Shown here piece by piece: positions 9,010 through 17,793 of a stretch of DNA of 58,195 nucleotides (positions are counted from its first letter, which is position 1; the number at the start of each line of letters is the position of its first letter). The translations under genes were made by a program, and so were the position numbers. The notes beneath the pieces were generated by a model. The model saw only the letters and a list, made by a program, of their open reading frames with translations. It was not told where the DNA came from and did not search any database. This DNA comes from an uncultured Pelagibacteraceae bacterium (lineage in GTDB: Bacteria > Pseudomonadota > Alphaproteobacteria > Pelagibacterales > Pelagibacteraceae), in assembly GCA_902599955.1 (NCBI GenBank), contig CACKHK010000005.1, positions 1 to 58,195 on the forward strand, written 5' to 3'.

Positions 9010-10248
9010 ATGAAAATTAAAAACATTATAATTACATTTGTTTCTGCAATAGCAATTTTATTTTCAACTTCAGTTGTTTCATTTGCAAAGGTTGTTGGTG
9101 ATAAAATTATCTTAGGTGCCGCAATTTCTTTAACTGGAAAATATTCATCTAACGGTGTTCACACTCAAAACGGTTATAATATGGCCGTTGATAGAATAAA
9201 CGAGATGGGTGGTGTTAAAGTTGGAGGAAAAACTTACAAGTTTGATATTATCTATTACGATGATGAGTCAAATCCAAAAAGAGCAGCACAACTTGCAGAA
9301 AGATTAATTTCACAAGACGGTGTTGAGTTTATGCTTGGGCCATATAGTTCAGGTTTAACAAAAGCAATTGCACCTGTAACTGAGAAATATGGTGTTCCAA
9401 TGGTAGAAGCTAATGGTGCATCAAGATCTTTATTTACAAAAGGTTATAAATATTTATTTGCAGTGCTTGCACCAGCAAACTTATATTTAGATGTTGCAAT
9501 TGAAACAGCAGTAGCATTGAATGGTGGAAAAGGTGTAAGAATTGCACAAGCTTTTGAGCAGGATGCATTCTCACAGGACGTTAGATTAGGTATTCTAGAT
9601 GCAGCTGAAAGAACTGGATCTAAAATCATAATTGACGACAAACTACCAAAAGAGCTAAATGATATGGCTGCAACTTTAGCAAAAGTTAAAGCTGTTAAGC
9701 CAGATGTATTAGTTGTATCAGGCCATACAAAAGGTGCATTAACTGCAATCAGACAAATAGCTGAAATGAAAGTTGATGTTCCAATGTTAGCAATGACACA
9801 CTGTGATGCTGCTAAATTATCTAAGCAACATGGTAAGAACTCACAGTATGCTTTGTGTGCATCTCAGTGGCATAAAACATTAACTTACAAAGATGATTTT
9901 TTCAAAGATGGCATGACATATGCTGCCGACTTTGAGAAATTATTTGGTTATGATCCACCATACCAATCAGCAGAATCATCAGCTGCTTTGTTAGTATTTA
10001 AAGATGCATTTGAAAGAGCAAATACTTTTGATCAAAAGAAAGTAAGAGATGCTCTTGCAGCTACTAATATGCAAACATTCTATGGAAATATTAAGTTTGC
10101 CGAAGGTGGTCAGAACGTTGACAAACCAATGGTACTTTTCCAAGTGATGTGTGATGACGCAGGAAAATGTGAAAATAAAGTTGTAGCTCCATTAAAATGG
10201 GCATCAGCTGAATTAATTCACCCTATTCCTAAGTGGTCTGAAAGATAA
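9010..10248 (+). CDS. livK: ABC transporter substrate-binding protein, branched-chain amino acid/amide (HAAT) type
   Basis: A periplasmic binding protein of 412 residues (Peripla_BP_6 fold) that captures the ligand for the permease and ATPase genes downstream. The signal peptide is clear: basic start MKIKN, a hydrophobic core, and probable cleavage after SFA near residue 26. The mature protein begins with the family pattern GAAISLTGKYSSNG and contains the AERLISQDGVEFMLGPYSS segment. Ligand specificity cannot be inferred safely; leucine-type amino acids, amides or other solutes are all possible. The gene has a strong ribosome binding site and is separated from the permease genes by a terminator-like hairpin. 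This fits the need for many copies of the binding protein. Confidence 0.9.
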   Translation: MKIKNIIITFVSAIAILFSTSVVSFAKVVGDKIILGAAISLTGKYSSNGVHTQNGYNMAVDRINEMGGVKVGGKTYKFDIIYYDDESNPKRAAQLAERLISQDGVEFMLGPYSSGLTKAIAPVTEKYGVPMVEANGASRSLFTKGYKYLFAVLAPANLYLDVAIETAVALNGGKGVRIAQAFEQDAFSQDVRLGILDAAERTGSKIIIDDKLPKELNDMAATLAKVKAVKPDVLVVSGHTKGALTAIRQIAEMKVDVPMLAMTHCDAAKLSKQHGKNSQYALCASQWHKTLTYKDDFFKDGMTYAADFEKLFGYDPPYQSAESSAALLVFKDAFERANTFDQKKVRDALAATNMQTFYGNIKFAEGGQNVDKPMVLFQVMCDDAGKCENKVVAPLKWASAELIHPIPKWSER

Positions 10249-10263
10249 TTAAAAACAATATTA

Positions 10264-10291
10264 GCCCCCTAGTAATAGGGGGCTTTTTTTT
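10264..10291 (+). terminator. Rho-independent terminator/attenuator after the HAAT binding-protein gene
   Basis: A perfect 8-bp GC-rich stem, GCCCCCTA (10264-10271)/TAGGGGGC (10276-10283), has a GTAA loop and is followed by eight T residues. It lies between the binding-protein stop and the permease start, so partial termination would lower expression of the membrane components relative to the binding protein. Confidence 0.9.
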
Positions 10292-10309
10292 ATATAGCAT
10301 TTAGAAGTT

Positions 10310-11203
10310 ATGGATTTTTTAATTTTCCAAGTTCCGATGTTAACTTTACAGGCCGTACTAGATGGATTGTTACTTGGAATTTTATTTGCGTTAATCGCCT
10401 ACGGAATGGCTCTTCAATGGGGAGTTATGAATATTATTAATATTGCTCAAGGTGATTTAGTTATATTAGGAGGATACATTGCATACTTTATGTATCTGTA
10501 TGGAATTCATCCCGCGTGGGGAGTGATTGTTTCGCCAATTATAATGTATTTTGTTGGAGTAATTATTTACAAATTAGTTATTAACAAAGTTGTTGATAGA
10601 GACTTATTCATTTCGATTTTAGCGACGTTTGGAATAAGCATTTTATTTATGCAATTAATGAATTTTGCATTTGGTGCAGATGTAGTTCTTGCAAACTCTG
10701 GATATGGAACAACTATGCTGTTTGATAATTCTGTTACATTGCCAAATTCAAAGATTTTTTCAGCATTTATAAGTATTGTCTTTGCTATTGGACTTGTGAT
10801 TTATATGAAAAAATCTAAGCTTGGAAGGGCTATTAGAGCAACCGCTCAAAATGCCAGAGCTGCAAAAATATTAGGTGTAGATACTGAAAAAGTTTACGCA
10901 GCAACTTTTGGAATTAATGCTGCTCTTTGTGGAGTAGCTGGAGCGCTAATTTCTATTACATTCACGATACACCCTTATATGGGTCTACCGTATACAATAA
11001 GATCTTTCATGATAGTAATTGTTGCTGGACTAGGAAATTTACCTGGTGTTGCAATGTCAGGAATGGGTCTTGGGGTATTTGAAGAGTTTGCAGATTATAT
11101 TTTAGGAACAGAATTTAGAATTGGTTCAGTATTTTTATTACTAGTTTTAATACTGGTTTACAGAAGATTTAAACTATCAAGAAAAAGAGAATATTTAAAA
11201 TAA
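10310..11203 (+). CDS. livH: HAAT ABC transporter permease, LivH type
   Basis: The first of two membrane subunits of the ABC importer (297 residues, about eight hydrophobic segments). The N-terminal region (GMALQWGVMNIINIAQGDLV) and the cytoplasmic coupling segment (GRAIRATAQNARAAKILGVD) are diagnostic of LivH permeases. The stop and the livM start share a base (TAATG), implying translational coupling. It acts with LivM, LivG and LivF from the same operon and the binding protein upstream. Confidence 0.92.
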   Translation: MDFLIFQVPMLTLQAVLDGLLLGILFALIAYGMALQWGVMNIINIAQGDLVILGGYIAYFMYLYGIHPAWGVIVSPIIMYFVGVIIYKLVINKVVDRDLFISILATFGISILFMQLMNFAFGADVVLANSGYGTTMLFDNSVTLPNSKIFSAFISIVFAIGLVIYMKKSKLGRAIRATAQNARAAKILGVDTEKVYAATFGINAALCGVAGALISITFTIHPYMGLPYTIRSFMIVIVAGLGNLPGVAMSGMGLGVFEEFADYILGTEFRIGSVFLLLVLILVYRRFKLSRKREYLK

Positions 11204-12252
11204 TGAATAAAAATATTATTTTATATGGAACTATTCTAATATTTGGTATTGCTGCACCTTTTATTTTTCCAGCTTTTAAAGTTCAATTATCAATTCTATG
11301 TATATTAATAATTCTGGCTATCACTTGGAACGTCCAAGGTGGTGAAATGGGTTATAACACTTTTGGAAATATTTTATTTTATGGACTGGGAATGTATTTA
11401 TGCGCCTCAGTTCAAGTAGGAATGTTTTTTCCTCTAGGAGAGTGGACCGAGGGAGGTGGAGAAAAAACTTTTGTTCATACTCCTGCTCAATTTTTTCAAG
11501 GTTTTGCAGTTGGCTTAGCTGTTGCTGCAGTAGTTCCAGCAATAATCGCAGGGCTTATAGGATATTCTATTTTAGGTTTGAGGGGACATTATTTTGCAAT
11601 TTGTACATTAGGTTTAGGAGTTGCGGCTGGAGAAATTTCTGGTGGAATAGAAATAATTGGAGCTGGACAAGGTTTTACAACACCACCGTTTCCTAATGTT
11701 GATAGATTAGAAGCAAGAGGTGAGTTTTTCTATTTTTGTAGTTTCATAGTATTGGTATTCACATTCCTTGCAGTTAAAGCAATTTATTCAACAAGATTTA
11801 AATTAGTTCTTAATGCAATAAGAGATAATGAGGATAAAGCCGAAGCAATGGGTATACAAACAATGAAATATAAAATTATTGGTTGGATGATCTCTGCGTT
11901 TTTCTGTGGATTGGCAGGAGGTATTATGGGAGGACTAGTTGGATATATAGATTCAACCGATGTGGCATTTGATGGAAGAGAAATGGGAGTATTCATGGTC
12001 TTGATGGCCATACTTGGAGGAAAAGGAACATTGTGGGGCCCAGTAATTGGTGCAACTTTATTTCATATATTTAAAGAAGGTTTTTGGACTTTCTTCTTAG
12101 GTTGGCAGTATGTTGCTCTTGGGGTTTTGATTGTTGTAATAGTTATTTATTTCCCAGAGGGGATTATGGGTTGGTTGAGAGAAAAGTATCCAGAAAGATT
12201 TGGTGAAGTTGTGGATGAAGCAGATCGGAAAGCACAGGTCACACTTAAATGA
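11203..12252 (+). CDS. livM: HAAT ABC transporter permease, LivM type
   Basis: The second membrane subunit (349 residues). It shows the LivM coupling motif (LNAIRDNEDKAEAMGI) and the conserved GGKGTLWGPVIGA stretch near the C terminus. After that comes the usual last membrane segment and a polar tail (MGWLREKYPERFG). Its length is normal for the family, unlike the longer LivM of the second transporter in this window. ATGA overlap with the LivG gene. Confidence 0.92.
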   Translation: MNKNIILYGTILIFGIAAPFIFPAFKVQLSILCILIILAITWNVQGGEMGYNTFGNILFYGLGMYLCASVQVGMFFPLGEWTEGGGEKTFVHTPAQFFQGFAVGLAVAAVVPAIIAGLIGYSILGLRGHYFAICTLGLGVAAGEISGGIEIIGAGQGFTTPPFPNVDRLEARGEFFYFCSFIVLVFTFLAVKAIYSTRFKLVLNAIRDNEDKAEAMGIQTMKYKIIGWMISAFFCGLAGGIMGGLVGYIDSTDVAFDGREMGVFMVLMAILGGKGTLWGPVIGATLFHIFKEGFWTFFLGWQYVALGVLIVVIVIYFPEGIMGWLREKYPERFGEVVDEADRKAQVTLK

Positions 12253-12989
12253 GTATTTTAGAGGTAAACAATGTCAGTAAGTCATTTGGAGGTGTTAAGG
12301 CTAATGTTGATATATCCATGTCAGTTGAAAAAGGAAAAATTGTAGGTTTAATTGGTCCAAATGGATCTGGAAAAACTACATTGTTTAATTCTATAGTTGG
12401 AACATATCCTATAGATCAAGGATCAATTAAATTTAATGGTAAAGAAGTATCCGAATTACCAGTTCCAGTAATAGCTAAGCTTGGCTTGTTAAGAACTTTT
12501 CAACAAACAAGAATATATGGAAAACTAAATTGTGTAGATAATATGCTTATCAGCCACAAAGCGAGTGATGAAAGTTTAATTTCTATATTTTCCCAAATAC
12601 CACAAAATCTTACTGAAAAAGCTGAAAATTTATTAAATTTTGTTGGTTTATATCAAAAAAGAAAACTAAGAGCGGGAGATTTATCATTTGGTCAGCAGAA
12701 GTTATTAGAATTAGCAATGGCATTAATGAATGAGCCTGAGATGTTATTGCTGGATGAACCGACTGCAGGTATCAATCCTACTTTAATAAATGGAATTATA
12801 GACAGATTAATAAAAGTTAATCAAGATTTTGGAATTACACTCCTTGTTATTGAGCATAATATGAGAGTAATAATGCAGTTAGCTGAAAGCATCTTTTGTC
12901 TTGCACATGGAAAAATGCTTGCAAATGGTACACCTGACGAAATTAAAAATGACAAGCGTGTTATAGACGCTTATTTAGGAGCTCAATAA
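12249..12989 (+). CDS. livG: HAAT ABC transporter ATP-binding protein, LivG type
   Basis: A cytoplasmic ATPase subunit of 246 residues. Walker A is GPNGSGKTT, the signature loop is LSFGQQKLLELA (an SFGQQ variant common in LivG), and Walker B is MLLLDEPTAGINP. The switch His is in IEHNM. It pairs with the LivF subunit encoded next to drive uptake through LivH/LivM. TAATG overlap with the following gene. Confidence 0.93.
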   Translation: MSILEVNNVSKSFGGVKANVDISMSVEKGKIVGLIGPNGSGKTTLFNSIVGTYPIDQGSIKFNGKEVSELPVPVIAKLGLLRTFQQTRIYGKLNCVDNMLISHKASDESLISIFSQIPQNLTEKAENLLNFVGLYQKRKLRAGDLSFGQQKLLELAMALMNEPEMLLLDEPTAGINPTLINGIIDRLIKVNQDFGITLLVIEHNMRVIMQLAESIFCLAHGKMLANGTPDEIKNDKRVIDAYLGAQ

Positions 12990-13774
12990 TGGCAAATCAA
13001 TATGAAGTTCTTGGTAAAGCTCCTGGAGCAGAGGATTTAAAAAAACTATCATCTGAAAATGTTCACTTAACTATAAAGGGTCTATCAGCTGGTTATGGTA
13101 AGATGGAAATTTTACACAATTTTGATTTGTTTGTTAGTAAAGCACAATCTCTTTGTTTGATTGGTCCAAATGGTGCAGGAAAATCAACTATACTTCATTC
13201 AATATATGGTTTTACAAATATCTTTTCAGGAAAAATAGAAATTGATGGAAAAGAAATAACTAACCTCAGCCCTGCAGAAAAACTTAAGTCTGAGGGGATA
13301 GCATATATTCTACAGGATAATTCGGTTTTTCCAGATATGACTGTAGAAGAAAATCTTCTAATGGGTGGATACATTAAAGATAAAACAGAAGAATCTTTTG
13401 AAGAAGCAGAGAGAGTTCTTCAAAAATATGAAAGATTAAGAAACAGAAGAAATCAACCTGCTAAAGTATTATCTGGTGGAGAAAGACGACTATTAGAAAT
13501 TTCTCGAGCCTTAGTTATGAAACCTTCTATCTTGCTTGTTGATGAACCATCAATTGGGCTTGAGCCTAGATACATTCAAATGGTTTTTGAAATTTTAGAT
13601 GATCTTCAAAAAAATGAGAAAAAAACAATTATATTGGTTGAGCAGAATGCCAAAAAAGGTTTAGAGTTTGCTGATATTGGTTATGTTTTAGTTTCAGGAG
13701 AAACAGCTATTGCAGGTAAAGGAGATGATCTTTTAAATAATCCAGATGTCGGCCGTCTATTCTTAGGCGGCTAA
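12989..13774 (+). CDS. livF: HAAT ABC transporter ATP-binding protein, LivF type
   Basis: The second ATPase subunit (261 residues). Walker A is GPNGAGKST, the signature is LSGGERRLLEIS and Walker B is ILLVDEPSIGLEP; EQNAKKGLEFAD follows as usual in LivF. It has about 25 extra N-terminal residues before the ABC domain compared with typical LivF. ATG 12989 overlaps the LivG stop by one base, so I kept it. The stop is coupled to the azlC start (TAATG). Confidence 0.92.
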   Translation: MANQYEVLGKAPGAEDLKKLSSENVHLTIKGLSAGYGKMEILHNFDLFVSKAQSLCLIGPNGAGKSTILHSIYGFTNIFSGKIEIDGKEITNLSPAEKLKSEGIAYILQDNSVFPDMTVEENLLMGGYIKDKTEESFEEAERVLQKYERLRNRRNQPAKVLSGGERRLLEISRALVMKPSILLVDEPSIGLEPRYIQMVFEILDDLQKNEKKTIILVEQNAKKGLEFADIGYVLVSGETAIAGKGDDLLNNPDVGRLFLGG

Positions 13775-14478
13775 TGATAAACCTAAAATATTTTATCAAA
13801 GGAATAGTCTGCTCAAAAAAATTTGATAGTCCAGCAATTGCATTAGGCGCTAGCTTCATTGCTATAGGTGCCTTATTAAAAAATTTAGGATTTAATATAC
13901 AAGAAAGTATTTTCTCAACATTATTAACTTACGCTCTTCCAGGATCATTAGTGATGGCAGAATCAATGCTGATTGGCGCGTCACTTGTAAATATTTTCTT
14001 AGCAGTATGGTTAGTAAATTCTAGACTATTTCCAATGACAGTTTCAATAATGCCATTACTTAAACATGATAGCCAACCTAGATGGAAATATTATTTATCT
14101 TGTCACTTTGTAGCTGTTTCATCTTGGTTGATTTTAAAAAGTAATTATGAGGAAATTGACAGGAAATATAGAATTGATTTTTGGATTGGTATAGGAACAG
14201 CCACTTGGCTAATTGCCATTTTTTCAACAGTATTAGGATTTTATGCTGCCGACTTTTTAAGCAAAGATATGATAATTGGACTTGCGATAGTAAATCCAAT
14301 TTATTTTATGTGTGCAATGATAGGGGTTATGAAAACTATACAACTTTGCTCTGCAATTATCCTGGGCGCATTTTTGGGTCCAATTTTTTATTTTTTTTCA
14401 CCGGAATGGAGTGTTTTACTTGGTGGATTGGTAGCTGGTTCAATTGCTTATTTTATAGGAGAAGTTTATGACAACTAA
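13774..14478 (+). CDS. azlC: AzlC family branched-chain amino acid exporter subunit
   Basis: A membrane protein of 234 residues with the AzlC N-terminal pattern (residues ~20-50) and several membrane segments. AzlC works with the small AzlD protein to export branched-chain amino acids (known for YgaZH and AzlCD). It is translationally coupled to the LivF gene, so an importer and an exporter appear to be made from one transcript. The pairing may relieve amino-acid overload or exchange solutes; this is inference. Confidence 0.87.
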   Translation: MINLKYFIKGIVCSKKFDSPAIALGASFIAIGALLKNLGFNIQESIFSTLLTYALPGSLVMAESMLIGASLVNIFLAVWLVNSRLFPMTVSIMPLLKHDSQPRWKYYLSCHFVAVSSWLILKSNYEEIDRKYRIDFWIGIGTATWLIAIFSTVLGFYAADFLSKDMIIGLAIVNPIYFMCAMIGVMKTIQLCSAIILGAFLGPIFYFFSPEWSVLLGGLVAGSIAYFIGEVYDN

Positions 14479-14794
14479 TATTGTTTTAGCAATTTTAGTA
14501 ACTTCTTTTGCAACTTATATTTCAAGATTTCTTGGTGCTTTAACTTCAGAAAAGATAGGAGAGACATCTAAAATTTATAAATGGTTTAATTGTGTAGCAT
14601 ATTCAACTCTAGCAGCTTTAATCTCAAGAATGTTAATTTTCCCATCTGGAGATCTTTCGGATGTGCATTATATTTTAAGGATAACTGTAATTTTATTATC
14701 AATATTAATTTTTTATGTCACTAAAAGAAATTTAGTTTATCCAACCATATTATCTGCTATAATTTTAGCTACTTTAAATAGTATTGTGGTATGA
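14468..14794 (+). CDS. azlD: AzlD family branched-chain amino acid exporter subunit
   Basis: A small hydrophobic protein of 108 residues with about four membrane segments, matching AzlD. It starts inside the last codons of azlC (11 bp overlap) and ends in an ATGA overlap with the next gene. Function depends on AzlC; together they form the export complex. Confidence 0.85.
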   Translation: MTTNIVLAILVTSFATYISRFLGALTSEKIGETSKIYKWFNCVAYSTLAALISRMLIFPSGDLSDVHYILRITVILLSILIFYVTKRNLVYPTILSAIILATLNSIVV

Positions 14795-15297
14795 AAAAAC
14801 TTTTTTTTATTATATTTTTTCTAATACTTTCTAGTAATGTAAATGCTGGATGTGATGATCCAATAGCTGATGGAGTAGATTATACTAAATGTAAATTTTC
14901 AGATGGTCAGGATCTGCAAGGAAGCTTTCTTCCTAACTCTAATCTCTCATTTGCTAGTTTTATTCAAGTAAATTTTGACAAAAGTATAATGATGAATTCA
15001 GATTTAACATTTGGAACTTTTTCAGAGTCATCTTTCATAAGAGCAAATTTATATGAGTCAAATTTAGGTGGTGGAAATTTTGAGCAATCAAATTTTACAA
15101 GTGCTAACTTAACTAGAGTAGATTTTACAGGTTCTACTCTAATAGATGCAAATTTTCAAAATTCTAATTTAATGGAGGCAAACTTTACGTCATCTAATAT
15201 TTTAAATGCAAATTTTGATGGAGCTAATCTAATTGGCGCTACTTGGACAATGGGAGAAATTTGTGGACCAGAGTCTATAGGCACTTGTAATAAATAA
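14791..15297 (+). CDS. Secreted pentapeptide-repeat protein
   Basis: 168 residues with a cleavable signal peptide (MKKLFFIIFFLILSSNVNA, probable cleavage after residue 19). The mature part is built of tandem A(N/D)LXX-type pentapeptides from about residue 45 to 150, for example SNFTSANLTRVDFTGSTL. Such repeats fold into a right-handed four-sided beta helix. Four Cys residues, two just after the signal peptide and two near the C terminus, could form disulfides that cap the helix in the periplasm. The role is unknown. Its ATGA coupling to azlD ties it to the transporter operon. Confidence 0.85.
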   Translation: MKKLFFIIFFLILSSNVNAGCDDPIADGVDYTKCKFSDGQDLQGSFLPNSNLSFASFIQVNFDKSIMMNSDLTFGTFSESSFIRANLYESNLGGGNFEQSNFTSANLTRVDFTGSTLIDANFQNSNLMEANFTSSNILNANFDGANLIGATWTMGEICGPESIGTCNK

Positions 15298-15301
15298 ACT
15301 C

Positions 15302-16222
15302 GTGAACAACCTTCTTAAATTAGATGGATTTGAAATTTCCTTTCATGAAAAATCTAAGAGGATAATAAATATAAAAATTGAGGATCAAATTATTGATCGA
15401 TTAGTGTTTCCATTTAAAAAATTTAATATTACAGCATTAGAGTATAAACCATTTACAAGATTCACTATCGCAAAAAGTTTAGATGAAACTGCATCTAATA
15501 AATTAAGTAATTTTTTAAACGAAATTATTAAAGATAGAGATACTGGTTGTTTTATCATTGGTCCAAAAAATAAGTCTTCTAAAATAGATCAAACATTTTT
15601 AGTTAAACTATCAACTGCAATAACTCATTTAATTGGAAATCCAAATCACGACTCAATGGCTGGAAAATACTATGCAAGATTTCACGTTAAACATGAAGAT
15701 AATAGCGACTCGTATCTGCGTAAGGCATATATAAATATGGATTTACACACTGATGGAACTTACGTGAGAGAAATAACTGATTGGATATTAATGTCAAAGC
15801 TTGAGGAGGAGAATGTGATTGGTGGAGAGACTGCTTTGTTACATCTTGATGATTGGGAACATTTATCTGATCTCTCAGATGATAAAATTGGACAGCAAAA
15901 TTTTATTTGGGGATCTCCAAAAAGTAAAAATATTGATTATAAAGTTGAACACCCTGTGTTCTCTAAAGATAGTGATGGAAAACCGATTATTTCTTACATC
16001 GATCAATTTCCTGAACCAAAAAATATGGATCAAGGACTTTTTTTACAAAGATTATCCGATGCTCTCGAGGGTAGTAAAAATAAGATAATCACATCTTTAC
16101 CAGTTGGCAGTGCTGTTGTAGCGAATAATTATTTTTGGCTGCATGGTCGAAAACCTTTTGAAGAAAATAAAAATTTATCAAGAGAATTACTAAGAATAAG
16201 AGGTTCCTTTTTTAACAATTAA
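15302..16222 (+). CDS. csiD: CsiD/GlaH-like glutarate 2-hydroxylase (Fe(II)/2OG oxygenase)
   Basis: 306 residues matching CsiD (GlaH), which hydroxylates glutarate to L-2-hydroxyglutarate in the lysine/5-aminovalerate degradation route. The iron triad is visible: His149-Thr-Asp151 (MDLHTDGTYVREITDW) and His281 (YFWLHGRKPF), followed by the conserved Arg-rich end (ELLRIRGSF). The family hallmark GGETALLHLDDWEHL follows the first His. The start is GTG 15302, since no in-frame ATG precedes it. The usual partner LhgO (L-2-hydroxyglutarate oxidase) and the aminotransferase/dehydrogenase of the pathway are not in this window. Here the gene sits between two amino-acid transporter operons. Confidence 0.85.
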   Translation: MNNLLKLDGFEISFHEKSKRIINIKIEDQIIDRLVFPFKKFNITALEYKPFTRFTIAKSLDETASNKLSNFLNEIIKDRDTGCFIIGPKNKSSKIDQTFLVKLSTAITHLIGNPNHDSMAGKYYARFHVKHEDNSDSYLRKAYINMDLHTDGTYVREITDWILMSKLEEENVIGGETALLHLDDWEHLSDLSDDKIGQQNFIWGSPKSKNIDYKVEHPVFSKDSDGKPIISYIDQFPEPKNMDQGLFLQRLSDALEGSKNKIITSLPVGSAVVANNYFWLHGRKPFEENKNLSRELLRIRGSFFNN

Positions 16223-16239
16223 GTGTAGAAAATACACTA

Positions 16240-17010
16240 ATGAAACTTGGATTTATAGGAACCGGAAAAATTACTTCAGCAGTAGTGACGGGTATATGTA
16301 ATTCTAAAATCAAGTATTCTAAAATTATTGTATCCGAAAGAAATAAAAAAATTTCAAAACAATTAAAAAAAAGTTTCAAAAAAATTTATATTGCAAAAAA
16401 TAATCAAGATATTGTTAATGACTGTAACTGGATTTTTCTAGCAGTAACTCCTACTGTTGCTAATCAAATAATACATAAGTTAAAATTTAAAAAAAGTCAT
16501 GTGATTGTAAGTTTCATATCAACAATGAATCTTCAAAATATTAAGAAGGCAGTAAAAGTAAAAGCAAATATTTCAAGAGTGATTCCTTTACCTCCTATTT
16601 CTCTTAAAAAGGGACCAATTCCTATTTTTCCACCAAACAAGAAAATTAAGAAGTTTTTTAAAAATCTTGGAACAGTGGTTGAAATTAAAAATGAAAAATT
16701 ATCTAAAAATTTTTGGTCAACATCTGGGATGATGGCACCTTTTTATGAATTATTAAGAACAATGTCTGAATGGTTAAATGAAAAGGGAATTCAAAAAGAC
16801 CAAGCTCAGAGATATATAACATCTCTTTTTTTAGCGCTTTCTGAAGATGCTGTGGTTAACTCAAAGAGAGATTTAAAAATACTTGTCAAAGACTCTCAAA
16901 CACCAAAAGGATTGAATGAGCAAGGTGTAAATGAATTAAAAAGAGCAGGCTTCTATAAAGCTACTAATAAAACTTTAAATAGTATTCTTAAAAGATTAAA
17001 TAAAGCATAA
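16240..17010 (+). CDS. Pyrroline-5-carboxylate reductase-like protein (ProC family)
   Basis: 256 residues with the N-terminal NADP-binding motif GFIGTGKITSAVV and the ProC-type helical C-terminal dimerisation domain. The C-terminal segment resembles the ProC signature but is diverged (KDSQTPKGLNEQGVNELK instead of the usual SPGGTT-type loop). It may therefore act on a related cyclic imine rather than be the housekeeping proline enzyme. Position directly after the CsiD-like gene suggests a role in lysine, proline or 5-aminovalerate metabolism. This is inference from neighbourhood. Confidence 0.75.
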   Translation: MKLGFIGTGKITSAVVTGICNSKIKYSKIIVSERNKKISKQLKKSFKKIYIAKNNQDIVNDCNWIFLAVTPTVANQIIHKLKFKKSHVIVSFISTMNLQNIKKAVKVKANISRVIPLPPISLKKGPIPIFPPNKKIKKFFKNLGTVVEIKNEKLSKNFWSTSGMMAPFYELLRTMSEWLNEKGIQKDQAQRYITSLFLALSEDAVVNSKRDLKILVKDSQTPKGLNEQGVNELKRAGFYKATNKTLNSILKRLNKA

Positions 17011-17025
17011 TTTTATAAGTAATAA

Positions 17026-17793
17026 ATGTCTAATATTCTACAAATAGATAATTTATCAAAATATTTTGGTGGCTTGGCTGCTGTATCAAATTGCTCATTA
17101 AAAATAAAAGAAGGTTCAATTACTGGAATAATTGGTCCAAATGGATCAGGCAAAACTACTTTATTTAATCTTATAGCAGGCAATCTTAAGTCATCAGATG
17201 GAAAAGTAATATTTGATGAAGAAGATATAACAAATGTTCCATCTCATGAGCTTTTCTCAAAAGGTTTACTTAGAACTTTTCAAATAGCTCATGAATTCTC
17301 AAATATGACAGTTCTTGAAAATCTAATGATGGTACCTGGTAATCAGTCTGGTGAAATTTTATTAAATGCGCTTTTAAAACCAAATTTAATTAAAAAAGAA
17401 GAAGATATAATTAGAGCAAAAGCATATGAAGTAACTGAGTTTTTAAATCTTAAACATCTAGCAAATGAACGTGCTGGTAACTTATCTGGAGGTCAAAAAA
17501 AGTTATTAGAACTAGGAAGAACCATGATGGTTGATGCAAAACTTGTATTATTGGATGAAGTAGGTGCAGGAGTAAATAGAACATTATTAAAAGAATTAGG
17601 CACAGCAATTTTAAGACTTAATAAAGAAAAAAACTATACTTTTTGTATGATTGAACATGATATGGATTTTATAAGCAGAATGTGTGATCCAGTTATTGTA
17701 ATGTCAGAAGGCTCTGTTCTTTTTGAGGGAACTTCAGATGAAGTTAAGAAAAACGAAAAAGTTATAGATAGTTATTTAGGTAGAAAGAAGTGA
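17026..17793 (+). CDS. livG: Second HAAT ABC transporter ATP-binding protein, LivG type
   Basis: 255 residues. Walker A is GPNGSGKTT, signature LSGGQKKLLELG, and Walker B reads LVLLDEVGAGVN, with Val in place of the common Pro after the catalytic Glu. The catalytic Glu and switch His (IEHDM) are intact, so the protein should be active. It opens the second transporter operon in the order livG-livF-livH-livM, the reverse of the first operon, where the permeases come first. The two systems therefore probably arose separately rather than by recent tandem duplication. Confidence 0.92.
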   Translation: MSNILQIDNLSKYFGGLAAVSNCSLKIKEGSITGIIGPNGSGKTTLFNLIAGNLKSSDGKVIFDEEDITNVPSHELFSKGLLRTFQIAHEFSNMTVLENLMMVPGNQSGEILLNALLKPNLIKKEEDIIRAKAYEVTEFLNLKHLANERAGNLSGGQKKLLELGRTMMVDAKLVLLDEVGAGVNRTLLKELGTAILRLNKEKNYTFCMIEHDMDFISRMCDPVIVMSEGSVLFEGTSDEVKKNEKVIDSYLGRKK

